Below are positions 1-9,159 of a stretch of DNA of 64,000 bases, one piece after another. The notes under the pieces are model-generated. The model saw only the letters and a list, made by a program, of their open reading frames with translations, was not told the DNA's origin and searched no databases. The stretch comes from Oscillospiraceae bacterium. Its GTDB lineage: Bacteria; Bacillota; Clostridia; Oscillospirales; Ruminococcaceae. The stretch covers positions 61,791-125,790 of the forward strand of contig JAISLD010000046.1 in NCBI GenBank assembly GCA_031260665.1, in the 5' to 3' direction. A program made the translations under genes and the position numbers. Numbering within the stretch: position 1 is the stretch's first letter; each line of letters opens with the position of its first letter.

Positions 1-1497
1 GGCGAGGTCAAGACGCACCGTTATATTACAGATATCCTGTTTGATATCCCCTCCGATTTCTTTCACACAGGCGAAAACCGTTTGACCGTGCAGTTCTATG
101 GCGTGACGAACGATTACATAGATATGTTCGCCGATAACGCCGACAACCGTGTTCAAACGCCACCGTCGCCGCTTAACCGCATATATTACTTTGACTTTAT
201 CGTTGCGGGGATTTACCTCTTTATCGGGTTTTATCATCTCGTTATTGCCCTTTCATATTCAGACGAAGCCCCGTATAAACTTTGGTTCGGGTTGTCGTGT
301 GTCGGCATATTCTTTATGCTGGTGCTTAAAATCCAGTTTTGGTGGGAATACGGCGTGGATTCCGAAGTCGTGACGAAACTTCAGGCAGTCGCGATGTTCT
401 TTGCTCTCACCGCAATGGGCGAGTTTATGCGGCGCGCTTCGGGGGAGAAACCGTTTGCCGGGGTTATCGCAAAGACATACTTATCAGCGGGCGTGGTGCT
501 GATTGCCTTGATGTGGCTTGTCGAGGGAGGATACGGCAACGCTGTGCTGGTGCTGGTCGAGGTGATAGGCGCGATATATCTGCTGTTTGTCCCCGCCAAC
601 TATCTTGTGCGCCCTTTTCTCACCAAGAAAAAGAAGAAATACTCGCGGTTTTTGAAAGAAACAGCGGTCAGTTCGGTCGTTGTGCTTCTCTTTCTCCTCT
701 TTGATATAGTCGCCGGCTTTCTCGGTTGGAGCATACACCTTTCAGTATTCGGCTTCTTGTTCTACGCGGTCGGTGTGTCGGTCAACCTTGCGTGGGAGTC
801 GGAGCATTATGTTGAAACAGCCGACAGAATGCAGATTGCTTTGCTTAAAACAATGGCTGACTTGGTGGAAAGCCGCGACGATGTGACAGGCGGCCACGTG
901 GAGCGAACCTCGCGCGCGCTTATGCTGCTTCTCGACGGTTGCTATGAAAACGCGGTCTATCAAGACGAAATTTCCTCGTGGGGAACGGGAAAAGAGTTTA
1001 TCGCGGTATCCTCTCAGCTTCACGACGTCGGCAAAATTCACATTGCCGACAGTCTGCTGAAGAAACCGGGCAAACTCTCCGACGAAGAGTTCACAGAGAT
1101 GAAGAACCACACGACTTATGGTGCGGAGATAATCGGCAAAATCGAAAAGGAAGTGCCCGAAGCGGAGTTTCTGCGCCACTCGTACTTGTTTGCCGAGTCA
1201 CATCAAGAGAAGTGGGACGGTTCGGGCTATCCGAAAGGGCTGAAAGGCGAGGATATCCCGCTGCAAGGTCGATTGCTCGCTATTGCCGACGTTTACGATG
1301 CGCTCAGAAGCGCACGACCGTATAAAGAGGGGTTCGACCACAAAAAAGCGGCGAGAATCATCGTCGAGGGTTCGGGCAGTCACTTCGACCCGCGATTGGT
1401 CGGCGTGTTTCAAGCGAAAGAGCGAGAGATTGAGGATATGTACGTCACGTTCACATCGGTGGTGCCCGACAGGCAGTCAGTGCCTGACAGGCAATAA
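1..1497 (+). CDS. HD-GYP domain membrane protein (predicted c-di-GMP phosphodiesterase), 5' end outside window
   Basis: Frame open from base 1; multiple TM helices then HDVGK...HQEKWDGSGYP motifs typical of HD-GYP; C-terminus VPDRQSVPDRQ. Confidence 0.9.
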   Translation, partial: GEVKTHRYITDILFDIPSDFFHTGENRLTVQFYGVTNDYIDMFADNADNRVQTPPSPLNRIYYFDFIVAGIYLFIGFYHLVIALSYSDEAPYKLWFGLSCVGIFFMLVLKIQFWWEYGVDSEVVTKLQAVAMFFALTAMGEFMRRASGEKPFAGVIAKTYLSAGVVLIALMWLVEGGYGNAVLVLVEVIGAIYLLFVPANYLVRPFLTKKKKKYSRFLKETAVSSVVVLLFLLFDIVAGFLGWSIHLSVFGFLFYAVGVSVNLAWESEHYVETADRMQIALLKTMADLVESRDDVTGGHVERTSRALMLLLDGCYENAVYQDEISSWGTGKEFIAVSSQLHDVGKIHIADSLLKKPGKLSDEEFTEMKNHTTYGAEIIGKIEKEVPEAEFLRHSYLFAESHQEKWDGSGYPKGLKGEDIPLQGRLLAIADVYDALRSARPYKEGFDHKKAARIIVEGSGSHFDPRLVGVFQAKEREIEDMYVTFTSVVPDRQSVPDRQ

Positions 1498-1499
1498 AC

Positions 1500-1540
1500 A
1501 AAAGCTACAGGTTGCTTAATCAGCAACCTGTAGCTTTTAT
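1500..1540. terminator. Bidirectional intrinsic terminator
   Basis: AAAGCTACAGGTTGC-TTAATCA-GCAACCTGTAGCTTT perfect hairpin between convergent genes. Confidence 0.9.
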
Positions 1541-1926
1541 TATTTGCGTTGTTCTTGGTTAGACACAAACTCGCGGAGTTTCTGGAAGGTTTCTTCGCTG
1601 ATGTTGTGTTCCATCATACACGCGTCGTTCTCGGCGGTTTTCTCGGACACACCGAGGATATTCGTGAGGAACGAACGCAGGGTGCGATGCCTTTCGTAGA
1701 CGCGTTCCGCGATTTTCCTGCCCTTTGTCGTCAGCCGAATGTGCAGGTTGTCGTCAATCAACACGCAGTTTTGTTCTTTCAGCAGTGACAGTCCCTTGCT
1801 GACACTCGGCTTTGAAAAACCAAGCTCATTCGCTATGTTTACGGCGTGGACGTGACCGTCGTTTTTCTGTTCAAGAAGCAGGATTGTTTCGAGATAGTCC
1901 TCTCCCGAACGATGAAGTTCGTTCAT
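1540..1926 (-). CDS. DtxR/MntR-family metal-dependent transcriptional regulator
   Basis: MNELHRSGEDYLETILLLEQ...GFSKPSVSKGLSLLKEQ...TTKGRKIAERVYERHRTL...ENDACMMEHNISEETFQKL; N-terminal extension of ORF to 2061 is repeat-derived. Confidence 0.88.
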   Translation of the reverse strand: MNELHRSGEDYLETILLLEQKNDGHVHAVNIANELGFSKPSVSKGLSLLKEQNCVLIDDNLHIRLTTKGRKIAERVYERHRTLRSFLTNILGVSEKTAENDACMMEHNISEETFQKLREFVSNQEQRK

Positions 1927-1961
1927 ATTGACACCTACATACATAACTCGTTGATTTGCAG

Positions 1962-2015
1962 AGATTCCGCTCTGTGGGAGTGGCAAGGGCTTTCCGGTCG
2001 CCCTTGAGCTTCGGG
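1962..2015 (+). repeat. Dispersed palindromic repeat family A, copy 1
   Basis: GATTCCGCTCTGTGGGAGTGGCAAGGGCTTTCCGGTCGCCCTTGAGCTTCGGG; related copies elsewhere in window. Confidence 0.8.
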
Positions 2016-2018
2016 TCG

Positions 2019-2040
2019 GTGCCCGACAGACGATAAAATC
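2019..2040 (+). repeat. Repeat module C copy
   Basis: GTGCCCGACAGACGATAAAATC, adjacent to family A copy. Confidence 0.6.
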
Positions 2041-2070
2041 AATGCGACAGGTTTCCGGCATTGATTACGC

Positions 2071-2523
2071 CTAATGTATATATGACAGGATAAACTCGCC
2101 GCGATGAAGCGTGGCTACGGGCGACTTGAACACCTCGATGTCTTTCATTGCCACGCCTGTCTGCTTGAACACCGATTCTTTTTTGGTCCAAAGTTTCAGC
2201 AGTTCCAAACGATACGCGTCGCCGTCAAAGAGAGAAAGCCAAGTGAGTTCGCGTTCGGTGCAGAAGCGGGCGGCTATATCGCTGTGGAACGGTCTGTCTG
2301 TTTCGATGTCCACACCGCAAGGCGCGCTCGCCACAACGACAGCCGCCGCCGATTTGCAGTGAGATATGCTGACATATAGTCCCTCTGTCGTCAAAAGCGG
2401 TTCGCCACACTCACCATGCAGGAGTTCAGCGTTCGTGACGCCGTAGCCGACAAGAAGCGCTTGCTTCAGCAACTCGCGCGAAAAGGTTTTCGGTTCGTCA
2501 GATTTGCCGTAGAGTAGAATCAT
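2071..2523 (-). CDS. 4'-phosphopantetheinyl transferase (Sfp-type)
   Basis: VSISHCKSAAAVVVASAPCGVDIETDRP...LLKLWTKKESVFKQTG. Confidence 0.88.
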   Translation of the reverse strand: MILLYGKSDEPKTFSRELLKQALLVGYGVTNAELLHGECGEPLLTTEGLYVSISHCKSAAAVVVASAPCGVDIETDRPFHSDIAARFCTERELTWLSLFDGDAYRLELLKLWTKKESVFKQTGVAMKDIEVFKSPVATLHRGEFILSYIH

Positions 2524-2542
2524 CGTGGTTCTCGTCTGGGAG

Positions 2543-3862
2543 TTAATAGATTTCGGTCCCATTGAAATAGAACTTGAGGATTTGCTTGTAATCGTACCCC
2601 TCGTACTTAGCAAGTGCGTTCGCGCCGTTTTGCGATAGACCGACACCGTGACCGTAACCATAAGTAGTAAACGTGAACGTGTCGCGTGACTTGTCGTAGT
2701 TGACGCCGAACGCCGCGGAACGAAGCTCTGTCGTCCCCATTATGTCGCGGAACGTCTTGCCCGTGAAGTCAACCGTCTTGCCGTCCTTGGTGTAGCTTGA
2801 ATATCCTCCGACCCGCATATTCCCAACGTAAACCGTGTCGGTATACGACGTTATCTCAAGCCAGCTTGTCGGGTCGCCCTCAAGCCGAACGCCCGTCTTT
2901 TCAAGCACACGAGCCATAATATCATCGGAGGAAAAGCTCTTGGTCAAGCCGTAGTTCGGGTCGAACCGCGAGTCAAGCGGGCATTCAACGCTTCTGAGAT
3001 ATGGGATATCCTGCCCCCATACATTGACCGACGAAGCCGTGTGCCCTGCCGACGACGCGTAATACACCGCTTGAATGAGTGAGTTGCCATAATAAATCGC
3101 CTCGCCCTCGACTTCCTCGGCACACTGAACCACACGGTCAGAAGCGGCGGCGGCAAGCCGAACCTGCGCAATCTGCCCGTTGTCCGCGTAGAGTTTTGAG
3201 TATGTATAGGCGGCGACACACATCGCTTTTATCGCTTCTTTCTCGAAACCGCTGCCTATCTCGTTCTGCACAATCCGTGCCACAATGCTTTTTGCACTCG
3301 CGGTCACGTTTTTGCCCTCACGGGTGTCAAACACGGTGAGCGTGCCGGACGCGTTTGTGCTTTCACGCGGGGTCGTGGTGGTAACATTGGTTTCCGCAGA
3401 GGTTGTGGTGACTGATTCACTTGTCGTTGATTCAGTCGGTGGGGTCGTGGTTGTTTCTTCGGGAGCGGTGGTGGTGTCGGGTGCGGTGGTGGCGACAGAC
3501 GTGGCAGGTTCTTCCTCGGTGCTGTAGTATCTCTCTGCTGTCGTTTGTGCCGGCAAATCGGCGAAACCCGCGCGTATCGGTCGGCTTACGTCAATCGTTG
3601 TGTCATATATTGTCACTTCTGCTGTTATCGTTTGATTGACCGCCGTCACCATCGGGTTGAACGCCGCTTCTTCGGCGACGCCGCTGTCGTCCACCGTGTT
3701 GTCCGCGACGGGTGGCTTTATGTCGCGTTCGGTATTTACCGAGAGAGTTTCCTCTTTGCTCGCGGCGTCAGCCCCGACATATCCGCTTATCCCAAACAGC
3801 CAGATATAGACGGACGTAATCGACAAGGCGAGAATACACTTTAGTATTGACGAGTTTGTCAT
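2543..3862 (-). CDS. SpoIID/LytB domain protein with Thr-rich spacer
   Basis: N-terminal TM, Thr/Pro-rich linker, SpoIID-like NEIG...EAIKAMCVAAYTYSK...GYGHGVGLSQNGANALAKYEGYDYKQILKFYFNGTEI. Confidence 0.9.
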   Translation of the reverse strand: MTNSSILKCILALSITSVYIWLFGISGYVGADAASKEETLSVNTERDIKPPVADNTVDDSGVAEEAAFNPMVTAVNQTITAEVTIYDTTIDVSRPIRAGFADLPAQTTAERYYSTEEEPATSVATTAPDTTTAPEETTTTPPTESTTSESVTTTSAETNVTTTTPRESTNASGTLTVFDTREGKNVTASAKSIVARIVQNEIGSGFEKEAIKAMCVAAYTYSKLYADNGQIAQVRLAAAASDRVVQCAEEVEGEAIYYGNSLIQAVYYASSAGHTASSVNVWGQDIPYLRSVECPLDSRFDPNYGLTKSFSSDDIMARVLEKTGVRLEGDPTSWLEITSYTDTVYVGNMRVGGYSSYTKDGKTVDFTGKTFRDIMGTTELRSAAFGVNYDKSRDTFTFTTYGYGHGVGLSQNGANALAKYEGYDYKQILKFYFNGTEIY

Positions 3863-4977
3863 TATCCCTTAAAGTCCTTAATATAGTTTGTGTCCCAGTT
3901 TCTGCCGCCCCACTCGGTGCCGTAGACCTTGTAGAACTCCTCGAACATCTTTCGCTTGATGTTATGCTCGCTGTCATAGCCGCTGTTGTCGATAAAGTCA
4001 TCGGGGTCAACCTTCGGGTCCTCGTTCTCGCGCACTTTCCGTGCCATAACAACCATTCGCATATTGGAATCGTTGCCCATAAACATCGAAAAGTCGCAAG
4101 TGGAGAGCGTCACTATCTCGTCGCCGTACTTCAGGTCAACACCTGTGTAGAAGTAACTCCTGTCAAGACATTCAGCCACATAGTTGTCAAAGTCCGCTTT
4201 GTTTTTGAACGACAGTTTGTTCCAGTATTCAAAGACTTCGCCCAAATGGTCGCTCACGTTGACAAGCATTGCCGAGAAAATTTTGTATTCGCCTCTCTCA
4301 TAAAGCGTGTCAAACGTGACGTTGAGGTGCGACTTGACAAAGCTGTCATAGTTCTCGGGGTGACGGTAGACGACAAGCGGCTCGAAGTAATACTTTGTTA
4401 TCAGGTTGTGCCCGTAGATAACTGTGTTCGGCGACACTTTCGCGCCGTCAAACGTGTTGCGATAGTCGGCAAAGACCGTGCCGTTCTCCGTCACTTGCTT
4501 ATCGAAGTTGTGTTTCGTGTAGTATACGTTGTCCTCTCCCTTGGTCACGGGGTAATTGATAATCGGGTCGATAGTCACCCAACCAACGAAATCGGGGTTC
4601 TTCTCGTAATACTCGGCGTATTCGCCGATTACTTCAACGGGCGCGCCGTCTTGCGCTTTGCCTGTGTCTTTGTCACGAAGCTGAATCGTCACCTTCTCTG
4701 TACCGGCGTACTTCTCTTTCAGTTCAATCAACGCGGCGATGTCTTTTTCCATTTGTATGTCGCGAATGAAATAGAAATTGAGCAGCACGATTGCCGCCCC
4801 GATGAGAGCCAGCACCGACACGATAAGCACAAGTTTGCGTATTATCTCACTCGGCGGGTCGCCTCTCACAGGAAACACCGAGGATATCAACTTCGCTCCG
4901 CTGAATGTTTTTGCTCCGCTGTTTGGCTTGGGCAAGAGGCTTTTCTTATCATTCGGGCGAAAATCATAGTTTGGCAT
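3862..4977 (-). CDS. Class B sortase (1 of 3 tandem)
   Basis: TM helix; NTVIYGHNL...VTLSTCDF...MRMVVMARKVR catalytic H/C/R context. Confidence 0.9.
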   Translation of the reverse strand: MPNYDFRPNDKKSLLPKPNSGAKTFSGAKLISSVFPVRGDPPSEIIRKLVLIVSVLALIGAAIVLLNFYFIRDIQMEKDIAALIELKEKYAGTEKVTIQLRDKDTGKAQDGAPVEVIGEYAEYYEKNPDFVGWVTIDPIINYPVTKGEDNVYYTKHNFDKQVTENGTVFADYRNTFDGAKVSPNTVIYGHNLITKYYFEPLVVYRHPENYDSFVKSHLNVTFDTLYERGEYKIFSAMLVNVSDHLGEVFEYWNKLSFKNKADFDNYVAECLDRSYFYTGVDLKYGDEIVTLSTCDFSMFMGNDSNMRMVVMARKVRENEDPKVDPDDFIDNSGYDSEHNIKRKMFEEFYKVYGTEWGGRNWDTNYIKDFKG

Positions 4978-4999
4978 AATTAACCTTTATATGTTGTCG

Positions 5000-5021
5000 G
5001 TGCCCGACGGGCAATATAGCC
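5000..5021 (+). repeat. Repeat module C copy
   Basis: GTGCCCGACGGGCAATATAGCC, abuts family B. Confidence 0.65.
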
Positions 5022-5134
5022 GGTTAAACTCAAAACACTAAAGTGTTTTGAGTTTTCGCCGCGAAGCGGCGGCGCGGCAGTCGCTAAAAGCGACTGAAAA
5101 AACGCTTTAGCGTTTTTAATTTAACCTACTATAG
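5020..5134 (-). repeat. Dispersed multi-hairpin repeat family B, copy 1
   Basis: CGGTTAAACTCAAAACACTAAAGTGTTTTGAG / CGCCGCGAAGCGGCGGCG / CAGTCGCTAAAAGCGACTG / AAAACGCTTTAGCGTTTTT / AATTTAACCTACTATA. Confidence 0.9.
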
Positions 5135-5183
5135 GGCGATTGCAACACGTTGCCGTATTGGCGTTTGTCTGTCACGGCAGTGA

Positions 5184-6344
5184 CTAACCTTGTTCTTGCT
5201 GAAGCACAGCGTTCGGTTCGTTCGTTTCCAAAAACTTGTCCAGTCCGCGAACCTTTGTCGTGTCCCAGTTTCTGCCGCCCCACTCGCCGCCGTTCACCCG
5301 ATAATAATAAGAAAAGTACAGCGGCGACGTGTTGGTGTATGCCTTTGATGTGTCGACCTCGGCGTTTTCTCCCTCACGGACGCGTCGAGCAAACACGGCG
5401 AACCGCGAGTCGACTTTCTCGCCAAGAGGATAATAGCAGGTGGATAGCGTCAAAATCTCATCGCCGTATTCCAAGTCAACATCGGTGTAGAACGCGCTTC
5501 TGTCGAGTATATTGGTGACAAAGGAATAAAATTCCGCTTTGTTCTTGAAACTGCGCTCTTTGAAGTATTGATATACGTTGCCGTATTCTTCTTTGGTGTT
5601 GAAGAAGCACGCGGCAAAGACCTTGTAGGCGCCTTCTTCATAGAGAGTGTCAAACTTAATGGTCGGGTGGCTTATGTAATACTGAAGCGAGCCGTACTTC
5701 TTCGGGTAATAGTTCGTAAGTCGTGTGAAGAATCTGCCGTTTGCCAAGTTGTGCCCATAGATGATGGTGTTTGCGGGGCGTGAGGTCGCGGTGAGGGGCA
5801 CGCCGCTGTCGGCAAAAAGCGTGCCGTCAAATTCTTCTTTGTTGTCAAAGTTCACGTGGAGATAATAGATGTTGTTGTCGGTTTGCACCACGGGATAGTC
5901 GATGTAGGTGTCGGGGATAGTCAGCCACCCCGCGGTGTCTTTGTTTTGCTGAAACAAGTCGGTCATATTCGGCATTATCAGCGGCAACTGCCGCCCGGGC
6001 ATCGCGGGAGGCAAGGCAGGCTCGTTCACAAGCGGCAAGTCGCCGTTTGCCTGCTGCATTGACAGCATAGCCGCTCGTTCCACAGCAACCACGGTTTTCA
6101 CTTCTTCGGCGTTGTGCGTCAGCCCGACTATCAACGCAACAACGATTGTGACCAGCGATATCAGAAACACGAATTTGCGGAAAAGCTCCCACGTGGTGTC
6201 GCCGTGTTGCGGGATAAAGTCGCGGTAGGTCAGCGGTTCGTCCTCGTTTGCGGGTTTAAGCGAGATTTTGTCGATATCATCGAGGCTTATCTTGCGAGGA
6301 AGCGCGTTTTTATCTTTTGGTGGGATAGTCGCCATGTTTATCAC
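5184..6344 (-). CDS. Class B sortase (2 of 3 tandem)
   Basis: TIIYGHNLANGRFF...ILTLSTCYYPLGEKVDSRFAVFARRVR. Confidence 0.92.
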   Translation of the reverse strand: MINMATIPPKDKNALPRKISLDDIDKISLKPANEDEPLTYRDFIPQHGDTTWELFRKFVFLISLVTIVVALIVGLTHNAEEVKTVVAVERAAMLSMQQANGDLPLVNEPALPPAMPGRQLPLIMPNMTDLFQQNKDTAGWLTIPDTYIDYPVVQTDNNIYYLHVNFDNKEEFDGTLFADSGVPLTATSRPANTIIYGHNLANGRFFTRLTNYYPKKYGSLQYYISHPTIKFDTLYEEGAYKVFAACFFNTKEEYGNVYQYFKERSFKNKAEFYSFVTNILDRSAFYTDVDLEYGDEILTLSTCYYPLGEKVDSRFAVFARRVREGENAEVDTSKAYTNTSPLYFSYYYRVNGGEWGGRNWDTTKVRGLDKFLETNEPNAVLQQEQG

Positions 6345-6363
6345 CCGCCTTTGTTTTGAATTT

Positions 6364-6420
6364 TCGCCGCGAAGCGGCGGCGCGGCAAGGGCTTTCCGGT
6401 CGCCCTTGACCTTTGGTTAT
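6364..6420 (+). repeat. Dispersed repeat family A, copy 2 (with GCCGCGAAGCGGCGG hairpin shared with family B)
   Basis: CGCCGCGAAGCGGCGGCGCGGCAAGGGCTTTCCGGTCGCCCTTGACCTTTGG. Confidence 0.8.
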
Positions 6421-6448
6421 GCGTTTAAGGTGTTGTTGGTTTGCGGCC

Positions 6449-7510
6449 TTAGCTTAACAGATATCTGTCGCTGTCCCAGACACGACCCGTCCAGCCTGTG
6501 CCGTAACGCCGCGTCTGTTCGTCAAAGCGAAGCTCTTTGTGGTTATAAACCGCTTTGTTGAGGTCAATCGCTTCGCTTTCATTCTTACGAAGTTTCCTTG
6601 CGAAAACAACGACGCGTGTGTCCACCGCCTCGCCCATAGGATAAAAACAAGTTGAAAGAGTGAGGATATAGTCGCCGTAACCGACGTCCACGTCTGTGAA
6701 CAGCACGCTGCGGTCGGTCATATCGAGTATGAAGTTGTTGAACTCGTCTTTGCTGCCGAAGGTCAGCACATCGTTGTAGGGATAGACCTTGCCGTGCTTC
6801 TCTTGTGTGTTGAACAAACCGACGGCAAAGACTTTGTACTTCGACTTCTCGTATATGGTGTTGAACTCAATCAGCGGGTGCGCTTTGTAGAACGACAGCT
6901 CGTCGTTGTCGGTATAATACCGCGACAACTTGGTGAAGTAACCGCCGCTCATCATATTGTGCCCGTAAAGCACGGTGTTCGGCGACATATTGCCTGATTT
7001 TATCAGGTTGCGGTAGTCCGCAAAGATTGCGCCGCCTTTGCTGTAACTTTTGTCAAACGCGTGCGTCAGATAGTATTCGTTGTCGGTCGTTTGATATACG
7101 GGCAGGTTGATGAGGTAGTCGCCGTTTTTCGTGTTCTGTATCTTTATTTCCCCCACGAAGTCGTTGTTTGCGTGATACGCGTTGATGTATTCGGGCAGTA
7201 TCTCGGGCACTTTGTTGGTCACGTTTTTATACACATCGCTGTTGATATCGACGTTGCCTATGACCTTTGACGTGAAGTCGCTCATTATCGTTTGGTGAAC
7301 GAACTCGTTGGTCAAATCAAACGCCGCGCTTCCTCCAAAGATAAGAAAACAGGCGAGAGCCACCGTGAATATCAGCTTACGGACACACTCAAACACACTG
7401 TCCCCCTTGACGGGAAAGAGCGCAATGACGAGCCGCCCAAGCAAACTCCTCCGCTTGCCGTACTTGAACGCGCTGATTTCACCGGGACGCGTGTTATAGT
7501 TAAGTGTCAT
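6449..7510 (-). CDS. Class B sortase (3 of 3 tandem)
   Basis: TVLYGHNMMSGGYF...ILTLSTCFYPMGEAVDTRVVVFARKLR. Confidence 0.92.
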   Translation of the reverse strand: MTLNYNTRPGEISAFKYGKRRSLLGRLVIALFPVKGDSVFECVRKLIFTVALACFLIFGGSAAFDLTNEFVHQTIMSDFTSKVIGNVDINSDVYKNVTNKVPEILPEYINAYHANNDFVGEIKIQNTKNGDYLINLPVYQTTDNEYYLTHAFDKSYSKGGAIFADYRNLIKSGNMSPNTVLYGHNMMSGGYFTKLSRYYTDNDELSFYKAHPLIEFNTIYEKSKYKVFAVGLFNTQEKHGKVYPYNDVLTFGSKDEFNNFILDMTDRSVLFTDVDVGYGDYILTLSTCFYPMGEAVDTRVVVFARKLRKNESEAIDLNKAVYNHKELRFDEQTRRYGTGWTGRVWDSDRYLLS

Positions 7511-7511
7511 A

Positions 7512-8006
7512 TTATTTATCTCCCACAATACTCAGAAGAAGCAGAAGTGCTTCCTTTGCCGCCGACAGCCGCACAAACTCGCGTGACTTCGGCGAGAACA
7601 AGAACTTTGTTGCTTGACATTCATCTTTGGCGCAAACTCCAACGAACACCAAGCCGGGTGTGTCGCCTGTGTCGGCATACCCCGTGACCGACACGCCGAT
7701 ATCGGCACCCGCATAGTCACGAATTCCCCGCGCCATCTCTTTGGCGCACTCGGCGGACACAGCCGTGTAACATGCAAGCGTTTGCTTGCTCACACCGAGC
7801 AGCTTTTCCTTGAACTCTTCGCCGTAAGTCGCCGCACCGAATCGAAAGACGTCGCTTGCACCCGATAATGACGTAATCGCGGCTGACAACAGCCCGCCTG
7901 TGCAGCTTTCGGCGGTCGCGACAGACTTGCCCGTGTCTTTCAGCGTTTGCAGAACGGCTTCAGCGAGGGCGCGTATCTCAGAAGTCAAACCGCTGTATTC
8001 CGTCAT
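7512..8006 (-). CDS. CinA C-terminal domain protein (stand-alone nicotinamide-nucleotide amidase-like)
   Basis: KSVATAESCTGGLLSAAITSLSGASDVFRFGAATYGEEFKEKLLGV...VSVTGYADTGD; start set at internal ATG. Confidence 0.85.
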   Translation of the reverse strand: MTEYSGLTSEIRALAEAVLQTLKDTGKSVATAESCTGGLLSAAITSLSGASDVFRFGAATYGEEFKEKLLGVSKQTLACYTAVSAECAKEMARGIRDYAGADIGVSVTGYADTGDTPGLVFVGVCAKDECQATKFLFSPKSREFVRLSAAKEALLLLLSIVGDK

Positions 8007-9141
8007 ATGCTTCTTTCCTAAGCGGCGCGTAGTCAAACCGTTGCTCCGCCGCGAGTACTTCATCGAGGTGCGGGTTGGTCTTTGGGTGCTTTGGTGTGAA
8101 TATCGTGCAGCAATCCTCATACGGCAACTCGGATATACCAAACGTGCCGATTTGCCGTGCAAGGTTCGTGATTTCAATCTTATCAAACCCGATAACAGGG
8201 CGAAACACGGGGTAAGCCGCCGCGTCGTCAGTGCACTGTATCGCGCCGAGTGTCTGCGACGCCACTTGCCCGACACATTCGCCCGTGACAAGCGCGCGCG
8301 ACTTGCCCGCCTTGCAAACATCGTTCGCGATAAAGAGCATTTGACGGCGCAGCAGCACCGTGAACAACTCTGACGGCGCGTTGTCACGCAGAGTTTCCTG
8401 CAACTTGGTCAGCAAAACGGCGTGAAGCGTGATGTGACCGCAATACGGTGTAAGTGCCGCGCATAAGCTCTTGACTTTCTCGAGGGCGCGTTCTGATGTG
8501 TACGGTGGGCTTTGGAAGTGCAACGCTTCAATCGTCAGCCCGCGTTTTGCCGACAAGTAAGCCGCGACGGGGCTGTCAAAGCCGCCTGATAAGAGAAGCA
8601 ACGCTTGTCCCGACGAACCAACGGGGATACCGCCCGCTCCTTTTTCCCGTGCCGCCGACAAATAAGCGGCACTCTCGCGGATTTCCGCGCGAATTGTCAC
8701 TTCGGGGTGTGTCATATCGGCTTTGAGGTGCGGAAACGCCGTGACAAGTGTATCGCCGAGTTCTGTTTGAATCTGCGGCGAATTTAGCGGAAACCTCTTG
8801 TCGGCGCGCCTTGCTTCCACCTTGAACGTCCGTGCGTTGATAAGACAGTCGCGGAGATAATCGGGCGCGAAGTCGCAAATCACCTGCATATCTTTTGGAA
8901 GAAGCAGGCACCGCTGCACCGCGCTTATCCCGAACACCCGCTTTATCGCCGCGTATGCCGCAGCCACGTCCGCTTCCTCGTCTTTTGGCCTCACATAGAG
9001 CGTTGACTGATTGTAGTTCAGCACAAAACGCTCGGGTGTGGGGAGAGCGGCGCGTGTGTTTTGCACAAGTTTGTCCTCAAACTTGCGTTTATTCAGCCCC
9101 TTGAGGGCAATCTCACCGTATTTCGCGAGAATGATTTCCAA
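7978..9141 (-). CDS. thiI: tRNA 4-thiouridine synthase ThiI
   Basis: MEIILAKYGEIALKGLNKRKFEDKL; PP-loop LLLSGGFDSPVAAYLSAKRG. Confidence 0.95.
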   Translation of the reverse strand: MEIILAKYGEIALKGLNKRKFEDKLVQNTRAALPTPERFVLNYNQSTLYVRPKDEEADVAAAYAAIKRVFGISAVQRCLLLPKDMQVICDFAPDYLRDCLINARTFKVEARRADKRFPLNSPQIQTELGDTLVTAFPHLKADMTHPEVTIRAEIRESAAYLSAAREKGAGGIPVGSSGQALLLLSGGFDSPVAAYLSAKRGLTIEALHFQSPPYTSERALEKVKSLCAALTPYCGHITLHAVLLTKLQETLRDNAPSELFTVLLRRQMLFIANDVCKAGKSRALVTGECVGQVASQTLGAIQCTDDAAAYPVFRPVIGFDKIEITNLARQIGTFGISELPYEDCCTIFTPKHPKTNPHLDEVLAAEQRFDYAPLRKEAYDGIQRFDF

Positions 9142-9159
9142 TTTGATTAAGTCCTTTTG

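Noticed and set aside
3847-4983. 378-aa plus-strand ORF
   Set aside because: Antisense shadow of the class B sortase CDS; His/Val/Arg-rich composition typical of the complement of a GC-skewed codon pattern, no domain recognised.
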